In this document: positions 32,791 through 41,682 of the stretch, piece by piece
How the letters are laid out: each line of letters opens with the position of its first letter
Numbering within the stretch: position 1 is the stretch's first letter
From: Pedococcus aerophilus
Lineage (GTDB): Bacteria > Actinomycetota > Actinomycetes > Actinomycetales > Dermatophilaceae
NCBI RefSeq assembly: GCF_039532215.1
Contig: NZ_BAAARN010000005.1
Coordinates: 284,422 to 348,421 of the forward strand
Direction of reading: 5' to 3'
DNA: 64,000 nucleotides
The notes under the pieces: generated by a model
Seen by the model: the letters and a program-made list of their open reading frames with translations, nothing else
Databases searched by the model: none
What the model was told of the DNA's origin: nothing
Program-made: the position numbers and the translations under genes

Positions 32791-33989
32791 CGCGAGCCCT
32801 CCGTGTGCGCCTGCGAGAGCGAGGCCTCGAGGGCGAACGTCGCTGCACCGAACGCGACCGCGTTGCCGGGGCGCGTCAGCCTGGTCATCGTCACCGACTG
32901 CAGGGGGCGGGCGAGGGCCTGGTGCTCCACGCCGGGTCGGGCGGCCGCGAGGAGGGCGTCGCCGAGCAGGTCGCTGACCCAGCCCGCGAAGACGATGCGT
33001 GCGGGGTTCACCGTGTTGACCAGGTTCGCCAGCCCGGCACCGAGGTAGGCACCGGCCGCCGCGACGACCTGCTCCGCGACCTCGTCACCCGAGGCCACGC
33101 CCTCCGACAGGCCCTGCACGGCAGCCGTCTCCCCGAGCGAGGTCCACGGGTGACCGGGTGCCACCTGGTCGATGAACGCGACGAGACCCGGCGCGCCGAC
33201 ATACGCCTCCACGCAACCCGTTCCGCCGCACCGACATTGGCGCCCCTCTACGGCCACCGTCGTGTGGCCCCATTCCCCTGCGCTGTTGGAGGCCCCTCGG
33301 TAGAGCTCACCGGCGACGGCGATGGCGGCTCCGACGCCGGTACCCAGGTTGACGACGGCCCAGTTGGCCTCGGCGGCACCCGGGTCGTGCCAGAGCTCGC
33401 TGACCATGAGGGCCTTGAGCGGGTTGTCCAGGTGCACCGGGAGCGACCACCGCTCGGAGAGGGTGGAACGCAGGGGAAGGCCCCTCCAGTCCCAGCTCGG
33501 CGCGTAGACGGACACCCCGGTCTCGTCGTCGACCAGGCCCGGCACCGAGATGCCGACGGCGCGCACCGTCGAGCGGTCGGGCGCGACCTCGGCAAGGAGC
33601 TCGGTGAGGTGTCGTTCGAGGTCCTCGGGGCTGCGCACCCGGTCGTCCTCGCCGTCCACCTCGCGGCGGACCGAGGCGACCTCGGTGAGTGCAGCGTCGT
33701 ACCGGGTGACGTGCAGGTAGGTCTCGGCGACGTCCACCCCGACGAAGCTGCCGTACTCGGGGTCGAGGGCGAGCCGAGTGAGCGGGCGCCCCTTGCCGCG
33801 GGTCGTGGGAGCGACCTCGAGCAGCACGCCGGCATCGAGCAGCTCGGCGGCGATGCTGGCGACCGTGGCCATCGACAGGCCGCTCTGCGCGACGATCTCC
33901 TGCCGGCTCGTCGGGGCACCGGCGAACACCCGGCGCAGCACCTGGAAGAGGTTGCTGCGCCGGATGTCGGCTGCCGTGCGAGGCGCCAT
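32787..33989 (-). CDS. ROK family transcriptional regulator (NagC/XylR type)
   Basis: 400 residues with AGGAG 4 bases before the ATG. Residues 1-~65 form the winged helix (RRVFAGAPTSRQEIVAQSGL, SMATVASIAAELLDAGVL). The ROK sugar-binding part has VGVDVAETYLHVTRYD, AVNLGTGVGA-like NLGTGVGAAIAV and the zinc motif CRCGGTGCVEAYVG. It senses a sugar and represses transcription. It lies 42 bases downstream of the GH30 gene on the same strand, so it most likely controls that gene and itself. Confidence 0.9.
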   Translation of the reverse strand: MAPRTAADIRRSNLFQVLRRVFAGAPTSRQEIVAQSGLSMATVASIAAELLDAGVLLEVAPTTRGKGRPLTRLALDPEYGSFVGVDVAETYLHVTRYDAALTEVASVRREVDGEDDRVRSPEDLERHLTELLAEVAPDRSTVRAVGISVPGLVDDETGVSVYAPSWDWRGLPLRSTLSERWSLPVHLDNPLKALMVSELWHDPGAAEANWAVVNLGTGVGAAIAVAGELYRGASNSAGEWGHTTVAVEGRQCRCGGTGCVEAYVGAPGLVAFIDQVAPGHPWTSLGETAAVQGLSEGVASGDEVAEQVVAAAGAYLGAGLANLVNTVNPARIVFAGWVSDLLGDALLAAARPGVEHQALARPLQSVTMTRLTRPGNAVAFGAATFALEASLSQAHTEGSR

Positions 33990-34031
33990 CGTGCTCCTGT
34001 CGTCCCGCGTCGGCCGGGTCGCCTCAGGTGC

Positions 34032-37000
34032 TCACCGGAGGGCGACGCGGTAGGTGGTGGTCGCGGAGCCGTCCTCCGCGGCGACCGCCACGAGGGCCTC
34101 GCCGGGGAGGGCCTTCGGGGTGGTCACCGTCACCGTAGCGAAGGGGTCCCGGGCCACGGCCGCCACCGTCGGGACCTCCTCACCCTTGACGTCCACGCCG
34201 TAGGAGAGCGTCGCCGGGTCGAAGCCCGCGACCGACCTGCCGGCCACCGACAGCGACTCCAGCGTGGCGTCGGTCCCCCGCGCCGGGGTCGTCGAGGCGC
34301 CCGGCCCGAAGACGGAGAACTCCGCCACGGCGATGCAGGTCCCGGGCCGCGCGGTCATGGCGACCCGCACGCGCTGGAGCTGTCCTGCGTACGCCTTCTG
34401 GAGCACGACCTGTCCGTCGGTGACCGCGACGGGCCCTCCCGTGAGCGAGACCCAGTCACCCGTCGCCGGGTCCTGGCGCTGGAGGTCGGCGGTCTCCGGC
34501 GGGCGCGTGCCTCCACGGTCGTCGAAGAAGTCGAGGCGCACCGAGGAGACGGTCTTCGTCGCGCCCAGGTCCACCGTGAGGGTGTCGGCCGGGCGCCAGG
34601 CGTTCGGGTCCCAGTTGGTCCAGCGCCGGCTCGAGACGACGCCGTCGAGGACGGCCGCGGTGCTGTCGTACTGCCCGGTGAAGGTCGCCGTGGCCCTCGG
34701 GAAGGCGGCACCGGTGGTGTTGAGCGCGAGGTTGGCCGGGGCCGCCGGGTTGACCTGCACGGTCACCGACGTCGGGCCGCCGGTCGCCGTCAGGACGCCG
34801 CGCACGGTGACCTTCCCGGGCTGCGCGACCGCAGACGCCGGAACCGCGTCCCACACCACGTCGAGGGGAAGCGTGCCACCGATCGCCAGCGACCCGGTGA
34901 CGGTGGCCGGGAGCACCGGCAGGACGCCGACCGCTGCCTTGACCGGCGCCACGGTGGTCCCGGTGACCGCGGAGACGAAGACGGTGGCCGAGGCGCGCTC
35001 GGCCAGTCCGGCGACCACGCCGCTGACCGTGAACCGACCGGACTTCGCGTAGTCCGCCTTGCGAACCGGCGCCCAGGTGACGGCGCGCGACTCCGTGCGC
35101 CCGTCGCCATACGTCACCGTCACGGTGCCCGGGAGGACCGGAGCGGTGCCGGGCGTGGTCAGGACGCGCTGCGCCGCGACGCCGGTGACGTCCGCGCCGC
35201 GGACGAACCACTGCTGGTTGGTGCCCGCGGTGGGGGTCCAGAGGCCGACCGCGGCTCCCTCGCTCGTGGACTGGCCGCCCACGTCGAGCACGGCCTCGGT
35301 GGTGCCGCTGAGGAACGTCGTGCGCCCGTCCGGTGTGACCGAGAGGGTCCAGCGATCACCGGGTGAGGCCGCCGCCGGTATGGCGCGCAGCGCGCCGGTC
35401 GAGGTGGTGGTCAGCTCCTTGCCGGTGGCGGTGTTGACCAGGGTGAACTGCTCACGGTTGGACCAGCCGTTGGTGGCCTTGCTGACGCGCCAGCGCTGGT
35501 TGGGGTCCGCGGAGCTCGGGGTCCGCTGCACGAGCGAGGTGCCGTCCGCCGCGAGCGTGAGGGCCTTGCCGCTGTTCTGGTTGACGACGAGGCTGTCGCC
35601 CTTGGACGCGTGCAGCGCCCCGGCCGGGTCGACGCCGGAGACGCCGTCGATGGAGAAGGTCGTGACCGAGCCCGGCTCGACCATCGCGGTGAGGACGCCG
35701 TCACGGACCTGGGCGGGTCGACCCTTGGCGAGGTTCTGGTCGGCACTGGTCGACACCGACTGCGCCATCCCGTTGCGGGCCTTGGCGAAACCGCTCAGGT
35801 CGACGCGCACGGGCACGGCCTGGTCGGAGTCGTTGGTGTAGACCACCGTGGCGCTCGAGTCGTCCGGGCGGATGGCGGCGACCGTGTCGGCGTTGTCGGT
35901 GCGGATGACGTGGTCGCCGGGCTTGATGAAGCGGGAGTACTGCGCCATGGTCCAGTACTTCTTGTTCTTGCGGACCGGCTCGGCGCCGGGGGTGTCGGTG
36001 AGGAAGTCGACCTGGATCAGGCCCCAGTTCTGGTTCTCCGCGCTGGGGAGCATGTTGCGGTAGTTCTCGATCGACTGCCAGGTCACCCAGGCGCGCGGCT
36101 CGAGCAGGGCGACGTCCTCGCTGATCCGCTCGGCGAGCGCGAGGCCGGGCCGCATGTCCTCGAAGTTCTGCGGGATGCCGCCGGGGCCGAGGTCGACCTC
36201 GGACATCCACAGGTCCTTGCCGCTGAGCTTGGAGAGGTCACGGGGCGCGACGCGGCCGTCCGTGCCGTAGGTGTGCACGTTGAGGCGCCCGACCGCTGCG
36301 CGTGCCGCGGCGTTCCACCCGGCCCAGTCCCGGACGAACGTGCCCGGGTTCGTCTCGTCGGGCGAGGCCACCACGGCGTCGGAACCCACGGCGTCCAGGG
36401 CCGCGCGCGTCGCGACGGCCATCTTGCCCTGGCTGGCGGGGTCCCAGTGGCTGCCCTCCTGGCCGCCCTTGGCGCGCCAGTAGTTGGTGTTCGGCTCGTT
36501 GACCGGCGAGACGGTGTCGAAGTCGATGCCGTCGGCCTTCTCCACGTGGTCGACGACCTTGGCCAGGTAGGTGGCGAACTCGTCGTACTGGTCGGGCCGC
36601 AGGTTGTCCTTGTTGCCGTCGAAGTTGCCCGACGCGTAGCCGCTCTCGGTCATGAAGTACGGCGCGGAGTTGCTGAACGCCTCGAACGTCGTCGCCCCGC
36701 GCTGCTTGGCCGCCTTGAGCCACCAGCGCTGGTTGGCGTCCGCGTCCCAGTTCCAGTGCGCCGGGTTCGCCGGGTCCCACCAGTTGCGGGTGTCCCGAGG
36801 AGTGTCGGGCGTCGAGCCGGGCACGGGGCCGACCGAGGACGGGCGGTTCCAGAAGCCGGGGATCGCCGCACCGGGACGCATGTAGGCGGGGGTCTCGGGG
36901 CTGTCGCCACCGCCGATGTTGTACCGGGCGATGGTGAACTGGAGCCCGTCCTCGCCGAACAGCGCATCGGCGAGCTCGGCCTTCTTGGCCTGGGGCCAGC

Positions 37001-37274
37001 CGCCCGTGACGTTGGCGAACCACGTCAGCGCGGTCCCCCAGCCCTGGAACTCGGGCTGCTGGTAGCTCGGGTCGAGCCGGATGTCGACGCCGGGGCCGGC
37101 TCCGGAGCCCGGCCCGACGCGCGGTGCGTCCTGCGCGTCGACGGCCGGGGCCGCCGGGACGTCGGCCGGGGCAGCCGACGCTGTGCCCGCGAGGGCACCC
37201 AGCGGCAGGACGGTCGCAGCCACCACGGCTGCGATGGTCGGCGTCAGCCGACCGCGATGGGCAGTGGTGGACAT
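34032..37274 (-). CDS. Secreted multidomain glycoside hydrolase family 30 (endo-beta-1,6-galactanase-like)
   Basis: 1080 residues with GAGGGAGAG before the ATG. Signal peptide 1-34 ends TASA-AP. The GH30 catalytic domain spans ~65-545: acid/base Glu 260 in TVSPVNEPN and nucleophile Glu 359 in LWMSEVDLG, with FSNSAPYFMTESGYASG typical of the galactanase-like subfamily. Then a ricin-type beta-trefoil (~555-695, LVVNQNSGKALTL, NQRWRVS), two Ig-like bacterial domains (~700-840), an F5/8 type C carbohydrate-binding domain (~848-990) and a cadherin-like beta-sandwich (~1000-1080). No sorting signal is present, so it is likely released and held on polysaccharide by its binding domains. Arabinogalactan side chains are a likely substrate; inferred from family. 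Confidence 0.88.
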   Translation of the reverse strand: MSTTAHRGRLTPTIAAVVAATVLPLGALAGTASAAPADVPAAPAVDAQDAPRVGPGSGAGPGVDIRLDPSYQQPEFQGWGTALTWFANVTGGWPQAKKAELADALFGEDGLQFTIARYNIGGGDSPETPAYMRPGAAIPGFWNRPSSVGPVPGSTPDTPRDTRNWWDPANPAHWNWDADANQRWWLKAAKQRGATTFEAFSNSAPYFMTESGYASGNFDGNKDNLRPDQYDEFATYLAKVVDHVEKADGIDFDTVSPVNEPNTNYWRAKGGQEGSHWDPASQGKMAVATRAALDAVGSDAVVASPDETNPGTFVRDWAGWNAAARAAVGRLNVHTYGTDGRVAPRDLSKLSGKDLWMSEVDLGPGGIPQNFEDMRPGLALAERISEDVALLEPRAWVTWQSIENYRNMLPSAENQNWGLIQVDFLTDTPGAEPVRKNKKYWTMAQYSRFIKPGDHVIRTDNADTVAAIRPDDSSATVVYTNDSDQAVPVRVDLSGFAKARNGMAQSVSTSADQNLAKGRPAQVRDGVLTAMVEPGSVTTFSIDGVSGVDPAGALHASKGDSLVVNQNSGKALTLAADGTSLVQRTPSSADPNQRWRVSKATNGWSNREQFTLVNTATGKELTTTSTGALRAIPAAASPGDRWTLSVTPDGRTTFLSGTTEAVLDVGGQSTSEGAAVGLWTPTAGTNQQWFVRGADVTGVAAQRVLTTPGTAPVLPGTVTVTYGDGRTESRAVTWAPVRKADYAKSGRFTVSGVVAGLAERASATVFVSAVTGTTVAPVKAAVGVLPVLPATVTGSLAIGGTLPLDVVWDAVPASAVAQPGKVTVRGVLTATGGPTSVTVQVNPAAPANLALNTTGAAFPRATATFTGQYDSTAAVLDGVVSSRRWTNWDPNAWRPADTLTVDLGATKTVSSVRLDFFDDRGGTRPPETADLQRQDPATGDWVSLTGGPVAVTDGQVVLQKAYAGQLQRVRVAMTARPGTCIAVAEFSVFGPGASTTPARGTDATLESLSVAGRSVAGFDPATLSYGVDVKGEEVPTVAAVARDPFATVTVTTPKALPGEALVAVAAEDGSATTTYRVALR

Positions 37275-37323
37275 CTGCTCTCCCTCGTCACCGGGTCGTC
37301 GTCGACCCGCTCACGAAGGATGA

Positions 37324-37354
37324 AAGCACTTATTCCGACCCCTGTAAATACTCT
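37324..37354. promoter_or_regulatory. AT-rich imperfect inverted repeat upstream of the GH30 gene (possible ROK operator)
   Basis: AAAGCACTTA and TAAATACTCT face each other across about 12 bases, in a stretch clearly more AT-rich than its surroundings and 50-80 bases before the GH30 start. ROK regulators bind such AT-rich inverted repeats. Match of the two arms is only partial. Confidence 0.4.
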
Positions 37355-37356
37355 CT

Positions 37357-38535
37357 TCAGGACTCGAGGGCGGCATACCCCGGCTTGACGACGTCCTCGA
37401 TGATCGCGAGCCGCTCGTCGAACGGCAGGAACGCCGACTTCATCGCGTTGATCGTGACCCAGCGCAGGTCCTCGATCGTCCAGCCGGCCTCGGTGACGAG
37501 CAGCCCCATCTCGCGGGACATCGACGTGCCGCTCATGAGGCGGTTGTCGGTGTTGACCGTGACCCGGAAGCGCAGCCGCTTGAGCAGCGAGATCGGGTGC
37601 AGCGCAATGGATTCCGCGGCACCGGTCTGGATGTTGCTGCTCGGGCACATCTCCAGCGGGATGCGGGTGTCGCGCACGTAGGCCGCGAGCAGACCGAGGT
37701 AGATGTCCTCGCGGTCGGCGTCGAGCGCCTTCCCGGGGTTGTCCGCGAACGGCTTGTCGTTGACGAGGATGTCGTCCACGATGCGCACGCCGTGGCCGAG
37801 CCGGTCGGCGCCGCACCACTGGATCGCCTCCCAGATGCTGGGCAGGCCGAACGCCTCGCCGGCGTGGATCGTGAAGTGCGCGTTCTCGCGACGCAGGTAC
37901 TCGAAGGCGTCGAGGTGACGGGTGGGCGGGAAGCCCGCCTCGGCCCCGGCGATGTCGAAGCCGGCGACACCCTGGTCGCGGTAGCGGACCGCCAGCTCGG
38001 CGATCTCGGTGCTCTTGGCCGCGTGCCGCATCGCGGTGAGGAGCGCCGTGACGCGGATCGGCGTACCGGCGGCCGCTGCCTCCTTCTCCCCCTCGCGGAA
38101 GCCGGCGTTGACGGCCTCGACGACCTCCTCGAGCGACAGGCCCGCGGACAGGTGCTGCTCCGGGGCGTACCGGCTCTCGGCGTAGACCACGCCGTCGGCG
38201 GCGAGGTCGAGGACGCACTCCCGGGCCACGCGGCGCAGCCCGTCGGCGGTCTGCATCACGGCCAGCGTGTGGTCGAACGTCTCGAGGTACCGCACCAGCG
38301 AACCCGAGTCCGCGCTCTCGCGGAACCACGCACCGAGGCTCTCGGCGTCGGTCGCCGGCAGCGCGTCATACCCGACCTGCTCGGCGATCTCGATGATCGT
38401 CTGCGGCCGGAGCCCACCGTCGAGGTGGTCGTGCAGCAGCGCCTTGGGCGCACGCAGCACGAGGTCATCGACCGAGCCGGGCTCGGGTGCGGCGGCGGAC
38501 GTCGCGTCGTTCTTGTCCTTGCGGCCGAAGATCAT
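37357..38535 (-). CDS. add: Adenosine deaminase
   Basis: 392 residues. Zinc ligands: His 35/His 37 in LLHDHLDG, His in [10 protein letters not shown] (Glu adjacent is in the family signature), and Asp in [22 protein letters not shown] carries the catalytic His. It converts (deoxy)adenosine to (deoxy)inosine, feeding purine nucleoside phosphorylase. Its ATG overlaps the cupin stop (ATGA), placing it last in the nucleoside salvage operon. Confidence 0.94.
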   Translation of the reverse strand: MIFGRKDKNDATSAAAPEPGSVDDLVLRAPKALLHDHLDGGLRPQTIIEIAEQVGYDALPATDAESLGAWFRESADSGSLVRYLETFDHTLAVMQTADGLRRVARECVLDLAADGVVYAESRYAPEQHLSAGLSLEEVVEAVNAGFREGEKEAAAAGTPIRVTALLTAMRHAAKSTEIAELAVRYRDQGVAGFDIAGAEAGFPPTRHLDAFEYLRRENAHFTIHAGEAFGLPSIWEAIQWCGADRLGHGVRIVDDILVNDKPFADNPGKALDADREDIYLGLLAAYVRDTRIPLEMCPSSNIQTGAAESIALHPISLLKRLRFRVTVNTDNRLMSGTSMSREMGLLVTEAGWTIEDLRWVTINAMKSAFLPFDERLAIIEDVVKPGYAALES

Positions 38536-38894
38536 TCGCCCTCCTCCTCACGGCCGACGGTCTCGGGAGAGAACGCTGGCAGGCAGACGGCGACGTACTC
38601 CGCGCCGTCCTCGCCGGTGGAGTAGCGGATCCGCTCCCCCGCCCTGGTGATGACGCTCTGGCCGGCCTCGACGCGCAGCTGACCACCGTCGTGGTCGAGC
38701 AGGACCGCACCGGCGAGGACGAGGGTGATCTCGTCGAACTGCGGCGTCTGGAACGGCTCGCTCCAGTCGGCCGGTGCCTTCATGTGGGCGACGGAGACGG
38801 CGTCGGTGCCGGTGGTGACGCGACCGACGTGCTCGTCGATGACCTTGCCGCCGGGGACGGGGATGGTCGTGGGGGTGCTGATGAGCTGGGGCAC
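38532..38894 (-). CDS. Cupin domain protein
   Basis: 120 residues. The single cupin barrel is visible in [20 protein letters not shown] and [20 protein letters not shown]. The first motif keeps only part of the His/Glu metal set, so enzyme activity is uncertain; ethanolamine-utilisation-like small cupins are the nearest I can place. It lies between deoA (9 bases) and add (4-base overlap), so it is co-expressed with nucleoside breakdown genes; a role in sugar isomerisation or sensing is a guess. Confidence 0.75.
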   Translation of the reverse strand: MPQLISTPTTIPVPGGKVIDEHVGRVTTGTDAVSVAHMKAPADWSEPFQTPQFDEITLVLAGAVLLDHDGGQLRVEAGQSVITRAGERIRYSTGEDGAEYVAVCLPAFSPETVGREEEGE

Positions 38895-38903
38895 GGTGGG
38901 GTC

Positions 38904-40193
38904 CTAGGAGATCTTCTCGATGACGAGCGGGAGCAGGTCGGGGCGGCTGCCCCCGGGGGCGATGGTGAACGAACCCTCCAACGACTCCAGCGCGCGCTCG
39001 AAGCGCTCGGGGGTGTCGGTATGGAGCGTGAGCAGCTTCTCGCCCGCGCGGACGGTGGCGCCCGGCTTGGCGTGCATCTCGACCCCGGCACCGGCCTGGA
39101 CGGGGTCCTCCTTGCGAGCACGGCCGGCACCGAGGCGCCAGGCCGCGACGCCGACCTTGAGGGCGTCGAGCTCGGTGAGGACACCGTCGGCGGGGGCGAG
39201 GACCTCGTGGGTCTCCTTGGCGACCGGCAGCGTGGCGTCGGGGTCGCCCCCCTGCGCGCGGATCATGGCCTTCCAGGCGTCCATCGCGCGGCCGTCCTCG
39301 AGCGCGTCGGCGGGGTCGACGTCAGCGCGACCAGCGGCGGCGAGCATCTCGCGGGCCAGCGCCAGGGTCAGCTCGACGACGTCCGCGGGTCCGCCGCCGG
39401 CCAGCACCTCGACCGACTCGCGGACCTCGAGGGCGTTGCCGGCCGTGAGGCCGAGCGGCACCTGCATGTTGGTGAGCATCGCGACCGTCTTCACCCCGGC
39501 GTCGGTGCCGAGGTCGACCATCGTGCGGGCGAGCTCACGGGCGTCGTCGACGTTCTTCATGAACGCGCCGCTGCCGACCTTGACGTCCAGGACCAGCGCG
39601 CCCGTGCCCTCGGCGATCTTCTTGCTCATGATCGAGGAGGCGATGAGCGGGATCGCCTCGACGGTGCCGGTGACGTCGCGCAGGGCGTAGAGCTTCTTGT
39701 CGGCCGGGGCCAGGCCGTCGCCGGCCGCGCAGATGACGGCGCCGACGTCCTCGAGCTGCTGCATCATCTGCTCGTTGCTCATGCCGGCCCGCCAGCCGGG
39801 GATCGCCTCGAGCTTGTCGAGGGTGCCACCGGTGTGGCCGAGGCCGCGGCCCGAGAGCTGCGGGACGGCGACACCGCAGGCGGCCACCAGCGGGGCGAGC
39901 GGCAGGGTGATCTTGTCGCCGACCCCGCCGGTCGAGTGCTTGTCGGCGGTGGGGCGCGACAGGGACGAGAAGTCCATCCGCTCACCGCTGTTGATCATGG
40001 CGTTCGTCCAGCGGGAGATCTCGCGACGGTTCATGCCGTTGAGCAGGATCGCCATCGCCAGGCTGGACATCTGCTCGTCGGCGACCGCGCCCCGGGTGTA
40101 CGCGTCGATCACCCAGTCGATCTGGCCGTCGGACAGCTCGCCCCGGCCCCGCTTGGTGATGATGACGTCGACGGCATCGAAGCTCTCGCTCAT
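38904..40193 (-). CDS. deoA: Thymidine phosphorylase
   Basis: 429 residues, typical length. The signature SGRGLGHTGGTLDKLEAIPG is complete, with KHSTGGVGDKITLPLAPLVA upstream and the phosphate/pyrimidine motifs SSIMSKKIAEGTGALVLDVK and VGSGAFMKNVDDA. It splits thymidine and deoxyuridine into base and deoxyribose-1-phosphate. In this operon it is separated from cdd by a decayed gene and two hairpin repeats. Confidence 0.95.
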   Translation of the reverse strand: MSESFDAVDVIITKRGRGELSDGQIDWVIDAYTRGAVADEQMSSLAMAILLNGMNRREISRWTNAMINSGERMDFSSLSRPTADKHSTGGVGDKITLPLAPLVAACGVAVPQLSGRGLGHTGGTLDKLEAIPGWRAGMSNEQMMQQLEDVGAVICAAGDGLAPADKKLYALRDVTGTVEAIPLIASSIMSKKIAEGTGALVLDVKVGSGAFMKNVDDARELARTMVDLGTDAGVKTVAMLTNMQVPLGLTAGNALEVRESVEVLAGGGPADVVELTLALAREMLAAAGRADVDPADALEDGRAMDAWKAMIRAQGGDPDATLPVAKETHEVLAPADGVLTELDALKVGVAAWRLGAGRARKEDPVQAGAGVEMHAKPGATVRAGEKLLTLHTDTPERFERALESLEGSFTIAPGGSRPDLLPLVIEKIS

Positions 40194-40243
40194 GGCCTCA
40201 TCGTGTCAGATCCCATCGGCGCTCCGACACGGGGCAGCCGTCG

Positions 40244-40303
40244 CCCGATCGTGCGCGAATCGCCCCCGTCCGCGACGGCGGAGGGCGATTCGTGCAGGAT
40301 CCG
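40244..40303. repeat. Hairpin repeat, family 1, copy B
   Basis: Left arm CCCGATCGTGCGCGAATCGC, right arm its near complement ending GATTCGTGCAGGATCC; the loop region differs from the other copies. It lies between the pseudogene stop and the deoA start. Confidence 0.7.
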
Positions 40304-40314
40304 GCCGAAAGCAC

Positions 40315-41030
40315 TCACCCCCGCCCGGGGAAGTGGATCCGCCACTCGTCGCTTCTGATCCGGGCAGGCATGCCGCACGCCCTCATCGCCGCGACCACCC
40401 GGTCGAGGGTCTCCCTCGGCCGACCGTTGACGCCCCGGGACAGCACGACGACGAGCCGCCAGCCGTCCTGGTCGAGGCCCTCCCGTCGCTCGACGTCCCG
40501 CTGCCACTGCCTGGTGCTCTCGGCGTGCTGACGCCCGTCGTACTCGATCGCGAGCCGGTGCTCGGGATACGACAGGTCGAAACGCCGCAACCACCGCCCG
40601 TCGTCGGTGTACTCGATGTGGTTGACGACCGGTTCGGGCAGCCCGGCCAGCACGAGCAGCATGCGCAACCGGGACTCCATCGGCGAGTCCACCCCACGTC
40701 TCACGAGCCCGGCAGCCCGCCGCGCGATCGCAGCGTGCCTGCCTCGGTGCCCTTTCGCCTGAGCTGACCATGGGGCAGGCGCAGGTGGATGCGGTGGTCC
40801 GGTGGCACCACGCCGCCGAGGAGGACTGCGGCGGTGGACCCTGCTGCGACCGTCCCAGCAGGTGCCAGACGCAGGGCAGCCAGCGTCCGCACCCGTACGT
40901 CGACGGTCACGCCGGCTCGGACGTAGACCCCGTGCAGCACCCGCTGCACCAGCGGCCCGCGCAGCGCCTTGTCGGTCAGACCCTCCGCACGGGCCTCGGT
41001 GCGGAGGAAGACGAACGGCAGACGCTCCAT
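40315..41030 (-). pseudogene. Decayed DUF559 (Vsr-like PD-(D/E)XK) protein gene with internal deletion and frameshift
   Basis: The N-terminal part (MERLPFVFLRTEARAEGLTD, RVLHGVYVRAGVTVDVRVRT) runs in one frame from 41030 to about 40745, while the C-terminal part (SPMESRLRMLLVLAGLPEPV, RFDLSYPEHRLAIEYDGRQH) runs in another from about 40750 to 40315. In the ~300-residue actinobacterial family these are joined by a middle segment of roughly 70-80 residues that is missing here. The catalytic-type Asp...Glu-x-Tyr of the nuclease fold is intact but cannot be translated together with the N-terminus. It interrupts the cdd-deoA operon and is flanked by two family 1 hairpins. Confidence 0.75.
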
Positions 41031-41091
41031 ACCGACAGCGTGTCCGACCACATCGGAAGCGGTCCGGGGTTGTCCACAGGGTCTGTTCGCG

Positions 41092-41152
41092 CCCGATCGT
41101 GCGCGAATCGCCCCTCACCGCGCGGGCGAGGGGCGATTCGCGACAGATCCGG
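41092..41152. repeat. Hairpin repeat, family 1, copy C
   Basis: Left arm CCCGATCGTGCGCGAATCGC is identical to copy B over 20 bases; right arm ends GATTCGCGACAGATCCGG. It lies between the cdd stop and the pseudogene. Confidence 0.7.
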
Positions 41153-41196
41153 CGCGACTTGCCGAGGCGGTCGGCCAGTCAAGCGGGCGGCAGGCG

Positions 41197-41682
41197 TCAG
41201 GCGGGTGGGGCGGCGATCGAGAGGTTGTCGGGGCCGAACGCCTGGGGCAGCAGCTCGCTCATCGGCAGCACGCCCTCGGGGGTGAGCAGCAGGCAGGTGG
41301 GCCCGCCGTTCTCCCACAGCAGCTGGCGGCAGCGGCCGCACGGCATGAGCGGCTCGCCGTCGCGCCCGACGCAGGACACCGCGACGAGGCGGCCTCCACC
41401 GGTCGCGTGCAGGTGCGACACGAGGCCGCACTCCGCGCACAGGGCCACGCCGTACGCCGCGTTCTCGACGTTGCAGCCCCACACGAGGCGGCCGTCGTCG
41501 ACGATCCCCGCGACCCCCACGGGGAAGCGGGAGTAGGGCGCATAGGCCCGGCCCATGATCTCGACCGCCTTGGCCCGCAGGGCCTCCCAGTCGACCTCGG
41601 GGGTATGGCGCGCAGCCGGCTCCGCGCCATACCCCTCCTGCCCTTGGTTGGCGTCGTGGGCAGGGCTGGACTCGGGGGCCAC
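41197..41682 (-). CDS. cdd: Cytidine deaminase
   Basis: 161 residues from a GTG sharing one base with the permease TAG. Zinc site: Cys 82 and catalytic Glu 84 in ALCAECGLVS, Cys 115 and Cys 118 in LMPCGRCRQLLWE; CNVENAAYG is the substrate segment. It converts (deoxy)cytidine to (deoxy)uridine for phosphorolysis by deoA. The N-terminal ~28 residues are an extension whose DNA contains a 13-bp perfect inverted repeat of the GTATGGCGCG word (41600-41635); a later start is possible. Confidence 0.93.
   Translation of the reverse strand: MAPESSPAHDANQGQEGYGAEPAARHTPEVDWEALRAKAVEIMGRAYAPYSRFPVGVAGIVDDGRLVWGCNVENAAYGVALCAECGLVSHLHATGGGRLVAVSCVGRDGEPLMPCGRCRQLLWENGGPTCLLLTPEGVLPMSELLPQAFGPDNLSIAAPPA
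41600..41635. repeat. Inverted repeat of the GTATGGCGCG word inside the cdd 5' region
   Basis: GGGGTATGGCGCG at 41600-41612 and its exact complement at 41623-41635 enclose a 10-base loop. The same decamer forms the outer arms of the 44-bp palindrome at 10087. Confidence 0.65.

Noticed and set aside
38532-38894. Cupin gene as ribose/deoxyribose isomerase
   Set aside because: Context is suggestive but the metal-binding His/Glu set is incomplete and no isomerase signature is present.
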